Below are positions 1-5,826 of a DNA stretch of 9,849 nt, one piece after another. Source of the stretch: Candidatus Omnitrophota bacterium. GTDB taxonomy: Bacteria > Omnitrophota > Gorgyraeia > 2-01-FULL-45-10. Location: positions 1 to 9,849 of the forward strand of contig JAUYDB010000298.1 in NCBI GenBank assembly GCA_030691985.1, read 5' to 3'. Each line of letters opens with the position of its first letter. Position 1 is the first letter of the stretch. The position numbers were made by a program, and so were the translations under genes. A model generated the notes under the pieces. The model saw nothing but the letters and a program-made list of their open reading frames with translations, did not search any database and had not been told where the DNA came from.

Positions 1-61
1 AGACCTTATCGGGTTTGGTCAGCGCTGCCTGTTCTTCCACCCATCGTTCCAGCGGAGTCAT
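1..61 (-). CDS. pckG: Phosphoenolpyruvate carboxykinase (GTP), N-terminal fragment
   Basis: Partial gene: only the first 20 codons are in the window, and the rest continues past base 1. The visible residues are MTPLERWVEEQAALTKPDKV. The pattern W-V-E-E, then A-A-L-T-K-P-D-K-V, matches my memory of the extreme N-terminus of bacterial GTP-dependent PEP carboxykinases, where it precedes a C-D-G-S motif. That enzyme converts oxaloacetate and GTP to PEP, GDP and CO2 in the cytoplasm. The ATG at 61 is preceded by GAGG four bases upstream, and an in-frame TAA lies three codons before the start. The gene follows the dehydrogenase on the same strand, separated by a large palindrome. The identification rests on a short stretch. 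Confidence 0.6.
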   Translation of the reverse strand, partial: MTPLERWVEEQAALTKPDKV

Positions 62-82
62 GTCGCCTCGTTATAGTTGCAG

Positions 83-192
83 TCAGGCAACGCTTTTTAG
101 CGTATATCGTTTAGCGGATAGCGTATAGTAAGTCAGGCGACTTTTCCTATACGCTAAACGCTACCCGATATACGCTAAAAAGCGTTGCCTGA
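83..192. repeat. 110-base imperfect palindrome (46-base arms, 18-base loop)
   Basis: The left arm at 83-128 and right arm at 147-192 are reverse complements at 42 of 46 positions. The outer 27 bases match perfectly and the mismatches cluster in the middle. Within each arm the word TAGCGTAT and its variants recur, so the arm is itself built of short iterated units. The 18-base loop (129-146) contains AGTC-AGGC-GACT, a smaller palindrome. The element fills almost the whole gap between the dehydrogenase stop and the pckG start. It could be a non-autonomous mobile repeat (MITE/REP-like) or a processing or termination hairpin in the mRNA. There is no T tract after it on the minus strand, so it is not a classic intrinsic terminator. 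Confidence 0.85.
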
Positions 193-205
193 GTAAGTTT
201 TCGAC

Positions 206-1234
206 TCACTTCTGCGGCTCTATTATCACCTTGATCGAATCTTTCGCTTCCGCGACAAGCCTAAAGCCCTCGTCTGTGCGACCTAGCGGCAGGCGATGCG
301 TTATCATGTCATATACGTTGATCTTTTTCGAAGCGATTTTTTCCAACGCCTCGATATGATCTTTGGGGCTTCCGGCATAAGAACTCATGATGGTGACTTC
401 ATTTCTCCAGAAGATATCGTTTATAGGCACAGGAAGGGTCGCCCCCTTTCCTGCAGCTGAAAAAACGATAACCGTCCCGCCCCGCTCAACCGATCTCAAA
501 CCCTGTTCAAAGGCCGAATTCGCGCCGGCGGCTATAATAACAAAATCGGCTAGAAGGCCGCCATTCACACCCTTAAGCCATTCGGGACTATATTCGTCCG
601 CCGCGAGCGCATAGTCGGCGCCGAATTTACAGGCAGACTTCAGCCTGAATTCCGCTATGTCAGTAGCAAAGACGCGGCTTGCGCCGGTAATCCTTGCAAG
701 CTGTATGTGTAAAAGGCCCGATATTCCGCTTCCAATTACGAGAACCGACCTGCCTTTCCTGAAATTAGCCAGGCGCTGGGCCCTGAGAACACAGGCTAGC
801 GGCTCAATAAACGTCGCCTCTTCAAAAGATACGTTCTTCGGAAGCGCATATACGCCTTTATCCACGTTGATTTTCGGGACACGCACAAATTCGGAGAATC
901 CGCCAGGATCAAAGTTCGTCTTCCTGAGCGTATCGCAGACAGTCTCGTGGCCGGCCTTGCAAAAACGGCATTCTCCGCAAGGCACATGATGCGACACGGA
1001 AATCCTGTCGCCTGCCATATAGCGTTTGACAGACCTGCCGGCTTCGACTATCACACCGGCGATCTCATGGCCAAGCACCAAAGGAACTCTGTGTATGCGG
1101 TACCACTCTAAACAATCGGTCCCGCATATGCCGCTGGCCTCAACCCGGATAAGAATTTCACCGTCGCCGACCACGGGCCTCGGCTCCTCTTTGAGCCGAA
1201 TATCATCATTAGCGTAATACACCGCGACGCGCAT
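206..1234 (-). CDS. Zinc-dependent medium-chain alcohol/polyol dehydrogenase
   Basis: 342 residues, full length for the MDR superfamily (sorbitol/threonine dehydrogenase-like branch), a cytoplasmic NAD(P)-dependent oxidoreductase. Catalytic zinc ligands are visible as C37 (GICGTD), H56-E57 (GHE) and E144 (IEPLAC). The structural zinc site is the four cysteines C86, C89, C92 and C100. The Rossmann nucleotide loop is GSGISG at 168-173, and D192 at the end of the next strand favours NAD over NADP. The substrate cannot be read from the sequence; a sugar alcohol, secondary alcohol or threonine are all possible. The ATG at 1234 gives the usual MRVAVYY opening, but no Shine-Dalgarno sequence precedes it. 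Instead, a hairpin with a T tract ends seven bases upstream of the start. It lies downstream of the two-component genes and upstream of pckG, with no obvious functional link to either. Confidence 0.88.
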   Translation of the reverse strand: MRVAVYYANDDIRLKEEPRPVVGDGEILIRVEASGICGTDCLEWYRIHRVPLVLGHEIAGVIVEAGRSVKRYMAGDRISVSHHVPCGECRFCKAGHETVCDTLRKTNFDPGGFSEFVRVPKINVDKGVYALPKNVSFEEATFIEPLACVLRAQRLANFRKGRSVLVIGSGISGLLHIQLARITGASRVFATDIAEFRLKSACKFGADYALAADEYSPEWLKGVNGGLLADFVIIAAGANSAFEQGLRSVERGGTVIVFSAAGKGATLPVPINDIFWRNEVTIMSSYAGSPKDHIEALEKIASKKINVYDMITHRLPLGRTDEGFRLVAEAKDSIKVIIEPQK

Positions 1235-1240
1235 AGTATT

Positions 1241-1263
1241 AAAAAACAGGGGCGCTGTTTTTT
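1241..1263 (-). terminator. Possible intrinsic terminator or attenuator after the response regulator
   Basis: A perfect 9-base inverted repeat (AAAAAACAG / CTGTTTTTT) encloses the 5-base loop CGCCC. The stem is A/T-rich with few GC pairs, and its distal side supplies the T tract. It overlaps the TAA stop of the response regulator and ends seven bases before the dehydrogenase start. Because the start is so close, full termination here would silence the next gene unless that gene is reached by read-through. Confidence 0.45.
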
Positions 1264-1645
1264 ACCAAACCCCTCTTCTTTTTAATATCTCCTCTATTTT
1301 AGCTTTCAGGCTTGGGGCGTCTATAGGTTTTGTAATGTAGTCTTCGTCATATAGCTGCGCGGCCTCGAACTTGATAAACTCATCTCTTTTAATGCTAAGC
1401 ATGGCTACTGGAATTGCGACAGTGTCCCTGTCTTTTTTTAATCTCTCCAGAACTTCGATGCCGCTTATGCCGGGCATCATCACATCCAAGAGGATTAAAT
1501 CCGGTTTTATCTTTTTTGCCAACTTAATGCCTTCTTTGCCGTCCGAAACTGTCTCTACCGTAAAATCGCCCGTTGACTCCAGATTCATTTTGACAAGCTT
1601 ACAAAAGTTTATTTCGTCGTCGATCATTAAAATTTTTTTGCCCAT
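1262..1645 (-). CDS. Receiver-only (CheY-like) response regulator
   Basis: 127 residues forming a single receiver domain with no DNA-binding or enzymatic output. Acidic pocket D9-D10, phosphoacceptor D54 (LLDVMMPG), switch residue S85 and conserved K106 (TKP) are all present. It therefore should accept phosphate from a histidine kinase and act through protein contacts or pass the phosphate on. Its start lies four bases past the stop of the histidine kinase gene, and a strong G-rich ribosome-binding site (GGGGGGTGA) overlaps the end of that gene, so the pair is very likely co-transcribed and translationally coupled. The residue just before the switch serine and the following SIKRDE segment are typical of stand-alone receivers. 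What it controls is not visible. Confidence 0.93.
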   Translation of the reverse strand: MGKKILMIDDEINFCKLVKMNLESTGDFTVETVSDGKEGIKLAKKIKPDLILLDVMMPGISGIEVLERLKKDRDTVAIPVAMLSIKRDEFIKFEAAQLYDEDYITKPIDAPSLKAKIEEILKRRGVW

Positions 1646-1649
1646 TTCG

Positions 1650-3365
1650 TCACCCCCCGATTACTTTGAGCATCACTATTATTTTAGTCCCTTTGCCGAC
1701 CCGGCTCTCTATATTTATTGCCCCTTTATGCATGCCTACTATATTCCGGCTCACGGCCAGGCCCAATCCGCACCCGCCCTTCGGGCCCTTGGTAGTATAG
1801 AACGGAACGAAGACCTTCTTAAGCATTTCTTCGGAGATTCCGGCGCCGGTATCCTCAATCTCTATCACAATAACCCGTTCTCCAGCTTGAAAATAATCCC
1901 ATTCCCGCTTATCCAAAATATCCTTCGCCTCCGTAAATAGCTTATCATAAGTACGAATGGTAATCTTCCCGCCTTCGGGCATGGACTGAACCGCGTTTAA
2001 AAGTATATTAACAAATACCTGCCCCATCTTATTCTTATCGATCAAAACCGCGGGTAGGCCTTTCTTCATCTCTTTCACAACTTCGATCATCTCAAATTTT
2101 AACTCGGTCTTTAGCAACGTCAAGGCGTTTTCCAGGATGGTATTTATGTCCTTCTCCTCCTCTAATGTCAATTTTTTGGCCCGGGAAAAATCGAGGAGCG
2201 TATCCACAATCCGATCGGCTCTTTCTACGGCGTCCTTGACCATATCCAGGGCCTCAAATTCATCCTTTTTCTCTCGATGGATCTTGTCTCCCAGGTAACT
2301 CACCCCCTGCAGTATTATGGCCAGGGGATTTTTTATCTCATGCGCTACGCCGCTTGCCAGCTGGCCTATGGCGGTCATCTTTTCCGCCTGTATAAGCTGA
2401 TATTGGGTCTCCTTGAGCGTTGTGTATGCCTTTTCTAATTCGGCGGCTTTTTGCGCTTGAGCCTCCGCCGCGGCGGTCTTTGCCGAGAGCTCTTTCTCCT
2501 TGTTTACCAGCTCTAAGAGCATATTGCTTATCTTGTTGAAGGTGTCGGCCAGAACTCCTATCTCATCTTTCGCCCGGACATTCACCTGGATACCGAATTT
2601 GCCCCTTCCAAGCTCAAGAGCCGTGTCCTTTATCTTCATGATAGAATCCGTTATGTGCTTAGAGATCAGATAACCTAAACCAAAAGCTACCACCAGCGCG
2701 ATATATAACGAAATAAAACTAAACGCTATAATGCGCATAAGCTCTGTTTTCACTTCTTTGATTCCGCCGGATATGCCCCTGTTCGCGCTATTCTTTAAAT
2801 CCTCTATCTTGACTTGCAGCTCCCGCGATATCGGTTTTAATTCTGTTTCAAAAAGTTGAGTGGCTTCCTTTGGATTATTCGAAAGGCTGTATATTTTATT
2901 CGTCGATCCTATAAAGTTGTTAATTTCTGTCTTGGTCTTCGTGAAGACAGCCAGGGCGAGCGATAGTTTTTCTCTTTCCTTTTTTTCTTCTTCTGTTTCT
3001 TCTTCTTCTGTTTCAGACAAAAGCGTCAATCCAAGACTTTTTGACTTTTCCAGGACCCCAACATATTTCTGTAATTCGGAGGTGTTTTTTGTAATTTCGC
3101 TCTTCGCATACTCCACATCCTCCGGCCTCGCTCCGCCTGTTTCCAACAGTAATTCATCTAAAAGCAATTCGCTCAGGCCGGACACTATCCTTTGGATATG
3201 GTACGCGATCTTTGCCGTCGACTCTGCTTCGTTAAGGTTTTCTCGAAGCAGTGTATCAATATGATACCTTATGCCGTATGTGACTGTGATAGCCGCGCCG
3301 CCGACTACACCAACCAGCAGGGCGATCCCGACAAATCCTAAAATGAGTTTTTGGTATATGGTCAT
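1650..3365 (-). CDS. Membrane-bound sensor histidine kinase (HAMP, HisKA, HATPase_c)
   Basis: 571 residues. Order of domains: membrane segment 1 (about 7-29), an extracytoplasmic helical sensor region (about 30-210), membrane segment 2 (about 211-235), HAMP linker (about 235-285), a coiled coil (about 286-325), the dimerisation/phosphoacceptor domain with H342 in AHEIKNP, and an ATP-binding domain with N-box N453/N457, G1 box DTGAGI (505-510), F box VFVPFYTT (518-525) and G2 box GLGL (533-536). The kinase core resembles the NtrB/ZraS-type family. The sensor region is mostly helical, like four-helix-bundle sensors, and carries a very acidic stretch at about 117-132 encoded by a 15-base tandem repeat. 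It pairs with the adjacent receiver protein. No Shine-Dalgarno precedes the ATG, but a good sigma-70-type promoter lies so close that the mRNA would have almost no leader. Confidence 0.94.
   Translation of the reverse strand: MTIYQKLILGFVGIALLVGVVGGAAITVTYGIRYHIDTLLRENLNEAESTAKIAYHIQRIVSGLSELLLDELLLETGGARPEDVEYAKSEITKNTSELQKYVGVLEKSKSLGLTLLSETEEEETEEEKKEREKLSLALAVFTKTKTEINNFIGSTNKIYSLSNNPKEATQLFETELKPISRELQVKIEDLKNSANRGISGGIKEVKTELMRIIAFSFISLYIALVVAFGLGYLISKHITDSIMKIKDTALELGRGKFGIQVNVRAKDEIGVLADTFNKISNMLLELVNKEKELSAKTAAAEAQAQKAAELEKAYTTLKETQYQLIQAEKMTAIGQLASGVAHEIKNPLAIILQGVSYLGDKIHREKKDEFEALDMVKDAVERADRIVDTLLDFSRAKKLTLEEEKDINTILENALTLLKTELKFEMIEVVKEMKKGLPAVLIDKNKMGQVFVNILLNAVQSMPEGGKITIRTYDKLFTEAKDILDKREWDYFQAGERVIVIEIEDTGAGISEEMLKKVFVPFYTTKGPKGGCGLGLAVSRNIVGMHKGAINIESRVGKGTKIIVMLKVIGG
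2985..3014. repeat. 15-base perfect tandem duplication in the kinase sensor region
   Basis: Two adjacent perfect copies of TTCTTCTTCTGTTTC (plus-strand reading), which on the coding strand specify two copies of the five residues E-T-E-E-E. The unit is a multiple of three, so gain or loss of a copy keeps the reading frame and changes only the length of an acidic segment in the extracytoplasmic domain. Slippage could make it polymorphic. Confidence 0.8.
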
Positions 3366-3376
3366 ATTAACATTGC

Positions 3377-3405
3377 ATTCTACAATAAAACCGCTTCGTA
3401 ATCAA
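3377..3405 (-). promoter_or_regulatory. Sigma-70-type promoter for the kinase-regulator operon, nearly leaderless
   Basis: On the minus strand TTGATT (3400-3405) and TAGAAT (3377-3382) are separated by exactly 17 bases, matching four and five of six consensus positions. The -10 box ends 11 bases before the kinase ATG at 3365, so transcription would start about 4-6 bases before it. The absence of a Shine-Dalgarno sequence agrees with this reading. It follows the palindromic repeats, which separate it from folK. Confidence 0.5.
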
Positions 3406-3427
3406 GGATTTAAAATGTTGCGCGCGA

Positions 3428-3475
3428 TCTAACCAGGTTAGATTCAGGCAAACTGACTTTTCTAACCTGGTTAGA
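3428..3475. repeat. Paired 15-base palindromes that are also inverted repeats of each other
   Basis: TCTAACCAGGTTAGA at 3428-3442 and TCTAACCTGGTTAGA at 3461-3475 are each near-perfect palindromes (only the centre base unpaired) and are exact reverse complements of one another. The 18-base spacer holds AACTGACTTTTC. The DNA can thus form either two small hairpins or one 15-bp hairpin with an 18-base loop. The loop length and the word GACTTTTC before the right arm are shared with the palindrome at 83-192, suggesting a related family of elements. Confidence 0.85.
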
Positions 3476-3507
3476 GAGAACTGAGAGAGAGCTCGTTAGA
3501 GAGAACT
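3470..3507. repeat. 13-base direct repeat overlapping the folK stop codon
   Basis: GTTAGAGAGAACT occurs at 3470-3482 and again at 3495-3507, with a purine-rich GAGAGAG stretch between. The second copy contains the folK TAA stop (3496-3498). Just beyond, bases 3511-3525 (CGCCTGACTTTGCCTG) reuse words found in the neighbouring palindromes, so the last ten or so folK codons appear to be repeat-derived. Confidence 0.75.
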
Positions 3508-4077
3508 CAAACGCCTGACTTTGCCTGTGTCCTGACAGGAGGCCAGCAGTTCTCTGGTCGTTTTTTTCAGCACCGGGTGAATCAGGCCAGGCGCGATTTC
3601 GGCCATGGGAACCAGAACAAACCTGCGTTCATGTAACCGCGGATGAGGAATCATCAAATCCTCCGCGAAGATCACTTTTGAACCATAAAAGAGGATATCT
3701 ATATCAATGGTTCGCGGCTCATATATCCGCTTCCCGTCATGTGTACCTGGAGAAAAAGGGGACAGGCGCATTTTTCTCTTCTTTTTCCTTTGGAAAAATG
3801 CGCCTGTCCCCTTTTTCGCGCCGCGCGGCGATCGCCCAAGGCAATCCTCTATTTCGTGAATCTTTTTTAACACTTCCCCCGGAGACAAAGCGGTCTTAAC
3901 TACCACCGCCAGATTGTAAAAAGAAACCGGATCCTGAAGCCCCCAGGGATCGCTTTCGTAGAAAGATGATAATTCAACCTGATCACTAATCCGATCCCCG
4001 ATCATTGCGCATGAACGCAATAACAGATGTTCCCGTTCGCCGCGGTTCGAGCCCATCGACAAATAAACTGTTTCCAT
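3496..4077 (-). CDS. folK: 2-amino-4-hydroxy-6-hydroxymethyldihydropteridine pyrophosphokinase, with REP insertion
   Basis: Transfers pyrophosphate from ATP to 6-hydroxymethyl-dihydropterin in folate synthesis (cytoplasm). The family opening LSMGSNRGERE (6-16), the SSFYESDPWG segment (37-46), NLAVVV (55-60), the PRTIDIDILFYG signature with metal-binding D125 and D127 (121-132), and IPHPRLHERRFVL (143-155) are all present. At 193 residues it is longer than the usual roughly 160. The excess is mostly residues 88-109 (K-K-G-T-G through P-F-S), encoded exactly by a 66-base REP hairpin inserted in frame. This lies between LGRS and the PRTIDID motif, where E. coli HPPK has its flexible catalytic loop 3. 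The C-terminal T-G-K-V-R-R-L-S-S-L also looks repeat-encoded. The gene follows the cyclophilin gene by 52 bases, and its ATG lies in a short AACTACGG-type tandem repeat with only a weak GGA before it. Confidence 0.9.
   Translation of the reverse strand: METVYLSMGSNRGEREHLLLRSCAMIGDRISDQVELSSFYESDPWGLQDPVSFYNLAVVVKTALSPGEVLKKIHEIEDCLGRSPRGAKKGTGAFFQRKKKRKMRLSPFSPGTHDGKRIYEPRTIDIDILFYGSKVIFAEDLMIPHPRLHERRFVLVPMAEIAPGLIHPVLKKTTRELLASCQDTGKVRRLSSL
3752..3817. repeat. REP-type hairpin inserted inside folK
   Basis: Perfect 25-base inverted repeats at 3752-3776 and 3793-3817, each carrying GGGGACAGGCGCATTTTT or its complement, enclose a 16-base pyrimidine-rich loop. Total length is 66 bases, a multiple of three, and there is no stop codon in the folK frame. 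This GGGGACAGG palindrome resembles REP elements that are thought to be moved by TnpA_REP (RAYT, Y1-type) transposases. No such transposase is in the window. A diverged half-copy occurs at 7778-7806. Confidence 0.9.
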
Positions 4078-4096
4078 AGTTCCGTAGTTCGTAGTT
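4074..4096. repeat. Short imperfect tandem repeat at the folK start
   Basis: On the minus strand three units read AACTACG, AACTACGG and AACTATGG, and the last one contains the folK start codon. This looks like local slippage; a single T for C change in the third unit would have created the ATG. It is small and could be coincidence. Confidence 0.5.
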
Positions 4097-4129
4097 TTTA
4101 TGGCTAACGTACGACGGACAAAAAGATCT

Positions 4130-4687
4130 CTACTTTTTCACATACGCCGAGATGATCTTTTGTTCGAGGACAGGCCTGTCCGCGCTATCAACAGCCGCGC
4201 CCTCTATTTTTCGGACGACGTCGTAGCCGGCTACGACTTTCCCGAATATCGTATGCCGCATATTAAGCCACGGGGTCTTGACGGTAGTGATAAAAAATTG
4301 ACTGCCGTTAGTATTAGGCCCCGAATTTGCCATCGCCAATATCCCAATATTGTCAAATTGAATACCGGGAGAGGTCTCGTCTTCAAACGGCCTTCCCCAT
4401 ATCGATTGTCCGCCGCGGCCCGTCCCCATAGGATCACCGCCCTGGATCATAAACCCCTTTATGACCCTATGAAATATCGTGCCATTATAATATCCTTTTT
4501 CGGCTAATTTTACAAAATTTTCGCATGCCTTTGGCGCGGCTTCGGGCATAAGTTCAACCTCGATATTACCCTGATTCGTATTCAGAACGACTATTCTTTT
4601 ATCCATAGCAAAAAGGCTTCCGCATATGTTGAAGGAGACTATTTGAAGAAACACAATAGCGAGCACTATTACAAATTTCTTAGCCAT
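4130..4687 (-). CDS. Secreted cyclophilin-type peptidyl-prolyl cis-trans isomerase
   Basis: 185 residues: an N-terminal signal peptide (hydrophobic 5-26, likely cleavage after SLFA at 27) followed by a complete cyclophilin domain. It catalyses proline isomerisation in exported proteins, in the periplasm or at the outer face of the inner membrane. Counterparts of the human CypA catalytic residues are visible: R74 (FHRVI), F79, Q82 (MIQGGD), F132 (GSQFFIT), W140 and H145 (PWLNMRHTIFG). The start at 4687 is supported by a strong Shine-Dalgarno AAAGGAG seven bases upstream. The folK start is 52 bases beyond its stop, so the two may share a transcript, though their functions are unrelated. The preceding 331-base spacer should hold its promoter, but I could not single one out. 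Confidence 0.95.
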   Translation of the reverse strand: MAKKFVIVLAIVFLQIVSFNICGSLFAMDKRIVVLNTNQGNIEVELMPEAAPKACENFVKLAEKGYYNGTIFHRVIKGFMIQGGDPMGTGRGGQSIWGRPFEDETSPGIQFDNIGILAMANSGPNTNGSQFFITTVKTPWLNMRHTIFGKVVAGYDVVRKIEGAAVDSADRPVLEQKIISAYVKK

Positions 4688-4784
4688 TTTGACGCTCCTT
4701 TCTTCCAGCTTTGAAGTTATTTACCGCTTCGCTTGAAATGTTTCATATCATGTAGAGGCAAATACCAACAAGATGAGCGTTGAA

Positions 4785-4952
4785 TGGCCTTATGGACATG
4801 GGGGTTGAGCCGTATAAATTTTGTTACCTATGCGCTACCCTAAAACGTTTATGACCGTTATATCCATAGAACCCGTAAAGCCTAAATAACAAAACCAAAA
4901 GAATATATTCCTCGATAACAAAATTAGGCGAAGCCCCCTGGCCATAAGGCCA
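4785..4952. repeat. Diverged inverted duplication in the spacer upstream of the cyclophilin gene
   Basis: A plus-strand segment at 4785-4827 and a minus-strand segment at 4952-4915 share TGGCCTTATGG, then CA, a run of five Gs, GCC and AATTTTGTTA in the same order with small gaps. A further partial match (TTTTGTTA followed by a TTTA/CCTA-type tail) at 4893-4875 on the minus strand suggests the plus copy is a shortened version of a longer minus copy. This 331-base gene-free stretch (4688-5018) otherwise holds the hairpin at 4931-4962 and the cyclophilin ribosome-binding site. Confidence 0.6.
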
Positions 4953-4962
4953 AGAGGGGCTT
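4931..4962 (-). other. Strong RNA hairpin downstream of the ABC permease
   Basis: On the minus strand AAGCCCC pairs with GGGGCTT and, after a small internal loop, TGGCC pairs with GGCCA around a TTAT tetraloop. It lies 57 bases past the permease stop. The nearest T-rich stretch (AATTTTGTT) starts only about nine bases after the stem, so it is at best a poor intrinsic terminator. It may be a processing hairpin or part of a structured leader for the cyclophilin transcript. A second, weaker GGCCG/CGGCC pairing lies just before it (about 4965-4990). Confidence 0.5.
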
Positions 4963-5018
4963 AGGGCCGGTCGATCTGCCCTATCGGCCTTGAGATGAAA
5001 AATATCCTCCTGCCGCGT

Positions 5019-5822
5019 TTAACTTAAACTTTCGGCGCTGTAACGGGCTATGAGGCCTGTACGCAAGGCGTTTTGATAAACCCTTGTAAAAAACCAATAC
5101 GCCAAAAGGATATATCCTGCGGCAAGAAACCCGCCCCACGCAAGCGCGTTTCCGGAGACCGCGCCGCCCAGGATTTTCGCCCTCAATCCTTCAAAGACAT
5201 ACGACGGCGGCAATAGGCGCGAAATAAATTGCATCCACTGCGGGAGGGTCGTTACAGGATACAGGACGCCGGCAAACGGCGAGACTAGCGCGGGGATCGG
5301 CCAGACAAACCATTCTGATGCCGGCCCGAAATGGAGCACCAGAGCGCTTCCAAAAATACCAAGCGAGATCCCAAACAGAAAGAGCACCAGAAGAAACGGT
5401 ATAAGCGCAAGGCCGTAGACGAAAAATGACAATTTGAAAAACACTGACGCGATAAACAACATCACGCCAAGGCCCACCATGCTCGTCGCGATACTTGATA
5501 GGACAAGCCCGCCGACGTATTCCGATATCAAAAGCGGCGTGGCAAAGATATTGAGGAAATTACGCGACCATACGTCCTCGAAGAACGCCATTGTTACGCC
5601 CTGCATAATGCGGATAAAAAAGTCCCACAAAAGGACCGCTCCGAGAAGCGCGGGGACAAAATTAAATCCGGGCAAGGCGACGGTATTAAGATACTTGGTG
5701 AGGAATCCCCAGAGGATCATGTCAACCGCTACCCATGCGAAGAGCGGAAACACGCGCGAGAAGCTCCCGCGTATTAGATAGAACTGGCGGATTACAATCG
5801 CTAAGGTGCGATAGAAAGACAT
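5019..5822 (-). CDS. ABC-2 type transporter permease
   Basis: 267 residues with about six hydrophobic segments (roughly 22-42, 55-75, 104-126, 133-160, 172-192 and 228-247), an inner-membrane export permease. The region SPFAGVLYPVTTLPQW (181-196) followed by RLLPPSYVFEGLR (202-214) is the characteristic C-terminal signature of ABC-2 permeases used in drug, polysaccharide or lipid export. The ATG at 5822 is four bases past the stop of the ATPase gene. A GGAGGT in the end of that gene lies 11 bases before it, somewhat long but suggestive of coupling. It should pair with the adjacent ATPase as a two-component exporter. The substrate is not evident. Confidence 0.92.
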   Translation of the reverse strand: MSFYRTLAIVIRQFYLIRGSFSRVFPLFAWVAVDMILWGFLTKYLNTVALPGFNFVPALLGAVLLWDFFIRIMQGVTMAFFEDVWSRNFLNIFATPLLISEYVGGLVLSSIATSMVGLGVMLFIASVFFKLSFFVYGLALIPFLLVLFLFGISLGIFGSALVLHFGPASEWFVWPIPALVSPFAGVLYPVTTLPQWMQFISRLLPPSYVFEGLRAKILGGAVSGNALAWGGFLAAGYILLAYWFFTRVYQNALRTGLIARYSAESLS

Positions 5823-5826
5823 ATAT

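Noticed and set aside
1371..1940. 189-codon plus-strand open frame
   Set aside because: Lies antisense over the response regulator and kinase genes, both of which have full family motifs. It has no ribosome-binding site or recognisable domain.
3428..3507. Possible CRISPR array from repeated TCTAACC/GTTAGAGAGAACT words
   Set aside because: Only two copies of each, in inverted or closely spaced direct arrangement with no regular unique spacers, and no cas gene nearby.
3678..3899. 73-codon plus-strand frame across the REP in folK
   Set aside because: Antisense to folK and kept open by the palindrome, which reads similarly on both strands.
4100..4507. 135-codon plus-strand frame
   Set aside because: Antisense to the cyclophilin, whose catalytic residues are all intact. 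No independent coding evidence.
4835..4945. 36-codon minus-strand frame, M-A-R-G-L-R-L-I-L-L onwards, with a hydrophobic aromatic middle
   Set aside because: No Shine-Dalgarno site, its start sits in a hairpin loop, and it overlaps the duplicated element. Kept as part of the inverted-duplication finding, not called as a gene.
4931..4990. Riboswitch upstream of the cyclophilin gene
   Set aside because: Two hairpins are present, but I could match them to no known riboswitch core. They lie about 245-300 bases before the start with no expression platform visible.
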